Positions 6,423 to 10,083 of a stretch of DNA of 10,083 nucleotides are shown in pieces. Source of the stretch: Candidatus Cloacimonadota bacterium (GTDB taxonomy: Bacteria; Cloacimonadota; Cloacimonadia; Cloacimonadales; Cloacimonadaceae). A program made the translations under genes and the position numbers. Numbering within the stretch: position 1 is the stretch's first letter; every line of letters begins with the position of its first letter. The notes under the pieces were generated by a model, which did no database searches, was not told where the DNA came from, and was given only the letters and a program-made list of their open reading frames with translations. Location: positions 1-10,083 of the forward strand of contig JAGOIS010000039.1 of NCBI GenBank assembly GCA_017995495.1. The letters run 5' to 3'.

Positions 6423-6926
6423 TCAGACAATGGCCACGTAACAGGGCAGATCCCGCACCACCAGCCGATGGACGGCTTCGGCTCCCAGTTCCGGCCAGAG
6501 GAATGTTTCACGTGAAACCACACACCGGGCCAGTAAAGCGGAGATGCCTCCCACACAGATCAGATAGAGGGCACCATGATCTCTGATGGCAGTTTCGATC
6601 TTGGCTGAGCGTTCGCCTTTGCCGATCATGATCTTTAGCCCCCGCTCCAGCAAGGCGAGGGTGTATCTGTCCATCCGTGAAGAGGTTGTGGGGCCGATGG
6701 CGCCGCTGATCCTGCCGGGTGGAACCGGGGCCGGACCGCAATAGAACAAAGCGCTGTTGCCAAGGTCGAAAGGAAGCGCTTCGCCCCTTGCGAGCAGATC
6801 GATCAGCCGGGCGTGAGCCTGATCGCGGGCGGTGTATATCTCTCCGCTGAGCAGGACTTTGCCGCCGGGCTTGAGTCCATGCAAACGCGCGGGATCGATC
6901 GGCAGGTTAAGTTTATGGATAATCAT
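6423..6926 (-). CDS. fumB: Fumarate hydratase class I, beta subunit
   Basis: A 167-residue protein matching the beta (C-terminal) part of oxygen-sensitive class I fumarate hydratases, also called the TtdB-like or Fumerase_C domain. With the alpha subunit it hydrates fumarate to L-malate, or the reverse. The family's GxIGPTTSxRMD block is at 75-86 with Asp86, GKG at 102-104, and a Gly-rich GGISALLA turn at 126-133. The opening region has LKPGGKVLLSGEIYTARDQAH (19-39), where the SG.IYTARDxAH sequence is strongly conserved. Tartrate dehydratase and mesaconase share this fold, so substrate choice is not settled by sequence. The gene starts 38 bases after the alpha stop and is surely co-transcribed with it. 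The ribosome binding site is weak. The fumB symbol follows the split-subunit convention and does not imply the E. coli fused isozyme. Confidence 0.88.
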   Translation of the reverse strand: MIIHKLNLPIDPARLHGLKPGGKVLLSGEIYTARDQAHARLIDLLARGEALPFDLGNSALFYCGPAPVPPGRISGAIGPTTSSRMDRYTLALLERGLKIMIGKGERSAKIETAIRDHGALYLICVGGISALLARCVVSRETFLWPELGAEAVHRLVVRDLPCYVAIV

Positions 6927-6964
6927 CAGTGCCTATTGATCGAAGGCCAGGTTCACGCGAAACA

Positions 6965-7843
6965 TCAGATCACCCTGTTTGTGAACCGGTGAGCATGGCA
7001 ATCGATGTTTACAGCCACAGGCAGGGACGCGATGTGGCAGGGTCGGGTCAGTATGGAAACCTTGAGGGCGGTGGTTGAACCGGCGAATCCCATCACGCCT
7101 CCACCACGCTGGTTGATCCTGCTCAGGATGCGCCCAGCCATATCTTCGTTCTCAACGCAGCCAGTCCCGGAGCTCATCAAAGCCCGTTTGGCCAATATGG
7201 CGCAGCTTTCAAAATCCCCGCCAATGCCCACGCCAACGAAAACAGGAGGACATGCTTTGCCGCCGGCTTCGACCACTGTCTGAACCACAAATTCCTCAAT
7301 TTCGCCTGCCGCAGCGCAGGGAAGGAACATTTTCAAGGCGCTGCAGTTTTCCGCGCCACCGCCTTTGAGGGCCAGATGCAGGGTCAACTTATCCCCCGGA
7401 ACCTGTTCGAGGTGCAGCACCACAGGCAGCTTGGAAGGATCATGTGAGGCAGGCTCAGGATGGTCATGGCCTTCGCCGCAGTGCATTCTCCTCAGGGGAT
7501 CGGGAGCAATGGAATCCCTGAGATGGAACTTCTGCCAGGCTGTTGCCGCGGCTTCAGAGATGATCTGTTCCAGAACCCCGCCCTCGATATGGACATTCTG
7601 GCCGAGATCCGCGAAAACGATCAACAGCCCGGTATCCTGGCAGAGGGGCAGGCCATCTCTGAGGGCAATTTGGTGATTCAGGAGGATGGAACTGAGCATG
7701 TCCCGGGCGAGTTCATCCTGCTCGGCGTCCAAGGCCCCCTGCAGAAGTTTGGCGGCCTCGGCTGTCGGCCGGCAATAAATCTCGCCTATGGCCTCGATCA
7801 CACTGGCTCTGATCTGAGCCGCAGAAACCGGTTTAATGGACAT
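6965..7843 (-). CDS. fumA: Fumarate hydratase class I, alpha subunit
   Basis: A 292-residue protein matching the alpha (Fumerase, TtdA-like) subunit that carries the catalytic [4Fe-4S] cluster. Likely cluster ligands are Cys68 in the CQDTG motif (68-72), Cys198 in ACPPVFVGVGIGG, and Cys282 in VNIDCHA near the C-terminus. KGGGAEN at 160-166 matches the family's KGGGSEN, and HIASLPVAVN at 270-279 is the conserved tail. Between DPLRR (115-119) and LPVVLH, where relatives carry a short NTGDNTP segment, there is a longer stretch (120-138) with His121, His126, His128 and His134 plus Cys122. This insertion is unusual and may affect activity or bind metal. The start is ATG at 7843 with no clear ribosome binding site. 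It follows the DUF58 gene by 68 bases in the same direction and precedes the beta subunit. Tartrate dehydratase is the main alternative identity. Confidence 0.9.
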   Translation of the reverse strand: MSIKPVSAAQIRASVIEAIGEIYCRPTAEAAKLLQGALDAEQDELARDMLSSILLNHQIALRDGLPLCQDTGLLIVFADLGQNVHIEGGVLEQIISEAAATAWQKFHLRDSIAPDPLRRMHCGEGHDHPEPASHDPSKLPVVLHLEQVPGDKLTLHLALKGGGAENCSALKMFLPCAAAGEIEEFVVQTVVEAGGKACPPVFVGVGIGGDFESCAILAKRALMSSGTGCVENEDMAGRILSRINQRGGGVMGFAGSTTALKVSILTRPCHIASLPVAVNIDCHAHRFTNRVI

Positions 7844-7911
7844 GTCGCGTTAATCGCCCGGAAAGAGGCTTGTTTGAGGTTTTTGCGTCCGACGGCACTT
7901 GTGGGCTTACC

Positions 7912-8790
7912 TCATCCCTTTTTGCGCATCAGAAGATATTTTAGCAGCAGGTCTTCCAGGGGAGTGGCCGTGCTTACAGGATTGTATTCGATCTGATATT
8001 GGTGGCAGCCGGCTTTGAGTTGTTGCACGTGGCCGGAGTATTTGGCCAGATACTCGGAGCGGATCTGCCAGGGATTGACCACCAGTTTTTCGCCGGTCTC
8101 GCTATCCACAAACTCTGTTTCCCGGCGGAAACTGAAGTTGTCTTCCTGGAGGTCGGCAATGTGGAAGACGAGGACTTCGTGATGGTGGGAGCGAAAGTGT
8201 TTCAGGCCTTCTATCACCCGTTCCGGATCATCCAGCAGGTCGGAGATGAGGATGATCAGGCTGCGTTTGCGGATGGAGGAAGCGATCTGGTGAAGGTTTT
8301 CCAGCAGACGGGTGGAGTCCTTGGGTTCCAGTTCCGCCAGCACCCGGAAGATCTGGCCCAGGTAACCGCGATAGGCTTTGGGCGGAAGCATGGAAGTGAT
8401 CTCTGTGTTGAAGGTGATCAGCCCGGCGGCGTCTTTTTGCCCCACCATCAGCCAGGACAGGGCCGCGGCCAGACGGCAGGCGTAGTCGATCTTGCTGCTC
8501 TGGCCCGAACCATAGAACATGGAGCGGGAATGATCCAGGATGAGGTAGCAGCGCAGATTTGTTTCTTCTTCGAACCTTTTGACGTAGTAGCGATCTGTTT
8601 TGGCGACAATCTTCCAGTCGATGTTTTTGATGGGGTCGCCGCTGTTGTATTCGCGGTGGTCCGAAAATTCCACGCTGAAGCCGTGGTAGGGGGATTTGTG
8701 CAGACCGACCAGAAAACCCTCCACGATTGATCTGGCTTGCAGCTGAAAGCGTTTGAGCTTTGCGGCTGTCTCCTCGGTGAGTAGGTCCAA
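7912..8790 (-). CDS. DUF58 family protein (vWA-like)
   Basis: A 292-residue cytoplasmic protein of the DUF58 family. The signature REYNSGDPIKNIDW lies at 46-59. A von Willebrand A-like fold follows, with a MIDAS-type DHSRS at 86-90 (Asp86, Ser88, Ser90) and a later ISDLLDD at 182-188. Members usually work with a MoxR-type AAA+ ATPase in envelope or enzyme-maturation roles, but no moxR gene is present in this window. It begins with TTG at 8790, only 3 bases after the stop of the upstream small membrane protein. The in-frame TAA of that neighbour rules out an earlier start, and the first internal Met is at residue 91. An AAGGA lies 10 bases upstream, so translational coupling is likely. Its specific function is unknown. 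Confidence 0.9.
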   Translation of the reverse strand: MDLLTEETAAKLKRFQLQARSIVEGFLVGLHKSPYHGFSVEFSDHREYNSGDPIKNIDWKIVAKTDRYYVKRFEEETNLRCYLILDHSRSMFYGSGQSSKIDYACRLAAALSWLMVGQKDAAGLITFNTEITSMLPPKAYRGYLGQIFRVLAELEPKDSTRLLENLHQIASSIRKRSLIILISDLLDDPERVIEGLKHFRSHHHEVLVFHIADLQEDNFSFRRETEFVDSETGEKLVVNPWQIRSEYLAKYSGHVQQLKAGCHQYQIEYNPVSTATPLEDLLLKYLLMRKKG

Positions 8791-8793
8791 GCC

Positions 8794-8988
8794 TTAATCC
8801 TTGGGTTTGCTTTTGTAGAGGAGTCCGATCGGTATCAGGATAACATAGGCGGCAATCAAAATCAGGGGCGAGATCGCTATTTCATTGGCAGACATGATCA
8901 CGTAACCCAGGATGAGCAGCACTGCCGCGATGCCCAGGATGATGAAGTTAATGGGTCCCAACTGCAGGCGGTCGTTGTTCTTGGCCAT
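8794..8988 (-). CDS. Small two-helix membrane protein (DUF3098-like)
   Basis: A 64-residue protein with a short polar N-terminus (MAKNNDRLQLGP), two hydrophobic helices (about 13-32 and 37-57) and a basic tail (YKSKPKD). The size and N-terminus-helix-short loop-helix pattern resemble the DUF3098 family of small inner-membrane proteins, but I hold that only as likely. The ATG at 8988 has AGGAG seven bases upstream, which is clearly the true start. The frame stays open further upstream, but that extension lies inside the acyltransferase gene and has no signal of its own. It sits 11 bases after the acyltransferase stop and 3 bases before the DUF58 start, in the middle of a compact operon. Confidence 0.8.
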   Translation of the reverse strand: MAKNNDRLQLGPINFIILGIAAVLLILGYVIMSANEIAISPLILIAAYVILIPIGLLYKSKPKD

Positions 8989-8999
8989 GATATCTCCTA

Positions 9000-9797
9000 T
9001 TATGAGCTTAGTTGCGAGTCGTAACTGTGGAAGGTGTCCCGCACTTGTTCGTAAACCATTTCCGCCAGTTGGGTCCGATTGCGCTGGGGATCGTATTCCA
9101 CCGGGTCCAGAAAGCAGAGTTCGGCCTCCAGCCTTCTGGCCATCAGGTTCCAATAGTACTTGAAAAAGTTGATGCCCTTATACCAGCAGATCACGGAGCG
9201 ATTATGTTCCGTAACCGGTTTACCATCCAGGCGCAGGTAACGGATGCAGACCGGAACCACAGTGCAGGCTCCGTCCACGGCCACCTGGAACAGCGAGCGG
9301 CGGAATTCCTTCACGTGCGAGCCGTCGGTGCCTGATTGTTCGGGAAAGAGCACCAACTTGAAGCCGGAGCGCAGGGTATCGGTGAAGCGCCTGATCTCCT
9401 CGGGCAGATTGACCTTCTTTTTGCGGTCGGTATAGAGACAGCCGGCCTTGCGGATGATGTCTCCCACCACGGGGGTTTCGCTCATGTCCTGGGAAGTGAT
9501 GAACACGTAGTTTTCCACCGCGCCCAGCAGAAAGATGTCCAGAAACGAGGCGTGGTTGCCCACCAGCAGATAGTTTTTATCTTTCAGCTGGCGCAACAGC
9601 TCGGGGTTTTTGATCCTCAGGTTCACGTTGAAGGCGCGCAGGAAACGCCTGGAGGTTTTGGTGGTGTTCTTGATCTCCAGCCAGCGACGTTTAACCGGAT
9701 TTTTGGCGATCAGCCGGATAAAATAGGATCGGACAAAGAACCTGGCCAGGATCAAGACGTGCCAGAAGGTTTGCAGGGTCCTTACCATCCACTTCAC
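9000..9797 (-). CDS. 1-acyl-glycerol-3-phosphate acyltransferase-like (PlsC family)
   Basis: A membrane-associated lysophospholipid acyltransferase that probably moves an acyl chain onto a lysophosphatidate-type acceptor in phospholipid synthesis. Residue numbers count from the first possible start (9956). The catalytic NHASFLD (HX4D: His135, Asp140) is at 134-140. The acceptor-binding block reads FPEQSGTDGS (204-213), where FPEGT is usual. VVPVCIRY (233-240) is the typical fourth block. A hydrophobic or amphipathic helix (about 60-82) precedes the catalytic domain. I place the start at GTG 9797, because GGGAG lies 5 bases upstream and the resulting 265 residues suit the family. A longer frame from TTG at 9956 (318 residues) also has AGGTG upstream, but its first 53 residues look unlike this family. 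It heads an operon with the small membrane protein and the DUF58 gene. Confidence 0.85.
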   Translation of the reverse strand: MKWMVRTLQTFWHVLILARFFVRSYFIRLIAKNPVKRRWLEIKNTTKTSRRFLRAFNVNLRIKNPELLRQLKDKNYLLVGNHASFLDIFLLGAVENYVFITSQDMSETPVVGDIIRKAGCLYTDRKKKVNLPEEIRRFTDTLRSGFKLVLFPEQSGTDGSHVKEFRRSLFQVAVDGACTVVPVCIRYLRLDGKPVTEHNRSVICWYKGINFFKYYWNLMARRLEAELCFLDPVEYDPQRNRTQLAEMVYEQVRDTFHSYDSQLSS

Positions 9798-10083
9798 GGT
9801 TACTCCCAAGTGTTTTATTAGGGGGCGGATTCGCAGCTTCCGCCCCGAGTAATCAAGCTGGCCGCGGCTCCCAAATCTGTCAAGCATTTTTGGCGGGGTC
9901 AGCTCTGGTGGATCTTTTCTGGCCTGATCCGTGTAATGTGTCGCTGAAAACTTCAAATTCTTATCACCTGGATAGTTTTTACAAACTCGATGGTCTGATA
10001 ATACACGAAAAACAACCCATAATTGCAGAGTACCTTATATAAACCGTCCAACTACTACTGTGAAAAAGTCTAAAGCCAATTCT

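Noticed and set aside
7999..8730. A 243-codon plus-strand open frame opposite the DUF58 gene
   Set aside because: It is antisense to a well-supported gene, shows no recognisable motif and arises from codon bias.
9336..9821. Plus-strand open frames opposite the acyltransferase
   Set aside because: They are antisense to a gene with clear NHX4D and FPE blocks and have no protein features of their own.
9957..10083. Promoter for the acyltransferase operon at the right edge
   Set aside because: Several TA-rich hexamers such as TATTAT and TATAAG occur on the minus strand, but none pairs with a -35 at acceptable spacing.

Overview
This 10,083-base window looks like a bacterial chromosome segment of moderate to high GC, with two AT-richer, gene-poor gaps. 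No rRNA, tRNA, CRISPR array, intact insertion sequence or phage gene is visible. The gene set points to an anaerobic, non-proteobacterial lineage: a split two-subunit class I (iron-sulfur) fumarate hydratase, a small two-helix membrane protein, a DUF58 protein and a MgtA-like P-type ATPase. Cloacimonadota or a relative in the wider Bacteroidota/Fibrobacterota neighbourhood would fit. That assignment is an inference from gene content and is not proven by any marker here.

Layout, left to right. Bases 1-456 hold no supported gene, but carry a cluster of TTTGTGAA boxes with a 12-bp inverted repeat, and a perfect 8-bp hairpin. Bases 457-2874 (minus strand) encode a complete P-type cation ATPase of the MgtA/P3B-like type. 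Bases 2875-3462 have no confident gene and hold coding-like scraps and an AT-rich block with a duplicated 12-mer. Bases 3463-4596 (minus) encode a Fic-domain protein with an N-terminal self-inhibitory motif. Bases 4597-5029 hold a likely fic promoter and three tandem copies of a 23-bp unit. A 51-codon reading frame (5030-5185, plus) follows and looks like the C-terminal end of a C39-like cysteine peptidase. The only sizeable plus-strand gene, 5303-6376, encodes a CARF-plus-nuclease protein of the DUF1887/Card1/Can2 family.

The right part is a minus-strand block. An acyltransferase, a small membrane protein and a DUF58 protein are tightly packed with gaps of 11 and 3 bases. After 68 bases come the alpha and beta subunits of class I fumarate hydratase, whose end converges on the CARF nuclease gene.

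The right block is ordinary housekeeping: lipid acylation, envelope-associated functions, and fumarate/malate interconversion. The centre (about 2.9-6.4 kb) is accessory in character. It has a Fic protein, gene remnants, direct repeats and a nuclease family that answers cyclic oligoadenylate made by type III CRISPR systems, with no CRISPR locus in view. The strongest candidate for something new is this orphan CARF nuclease and its neighbourhood. Smaller oddities are an Asp-to-Glu change in the ATPase hinge motif and a His-rich insertion in the fumarase alpha subunit.
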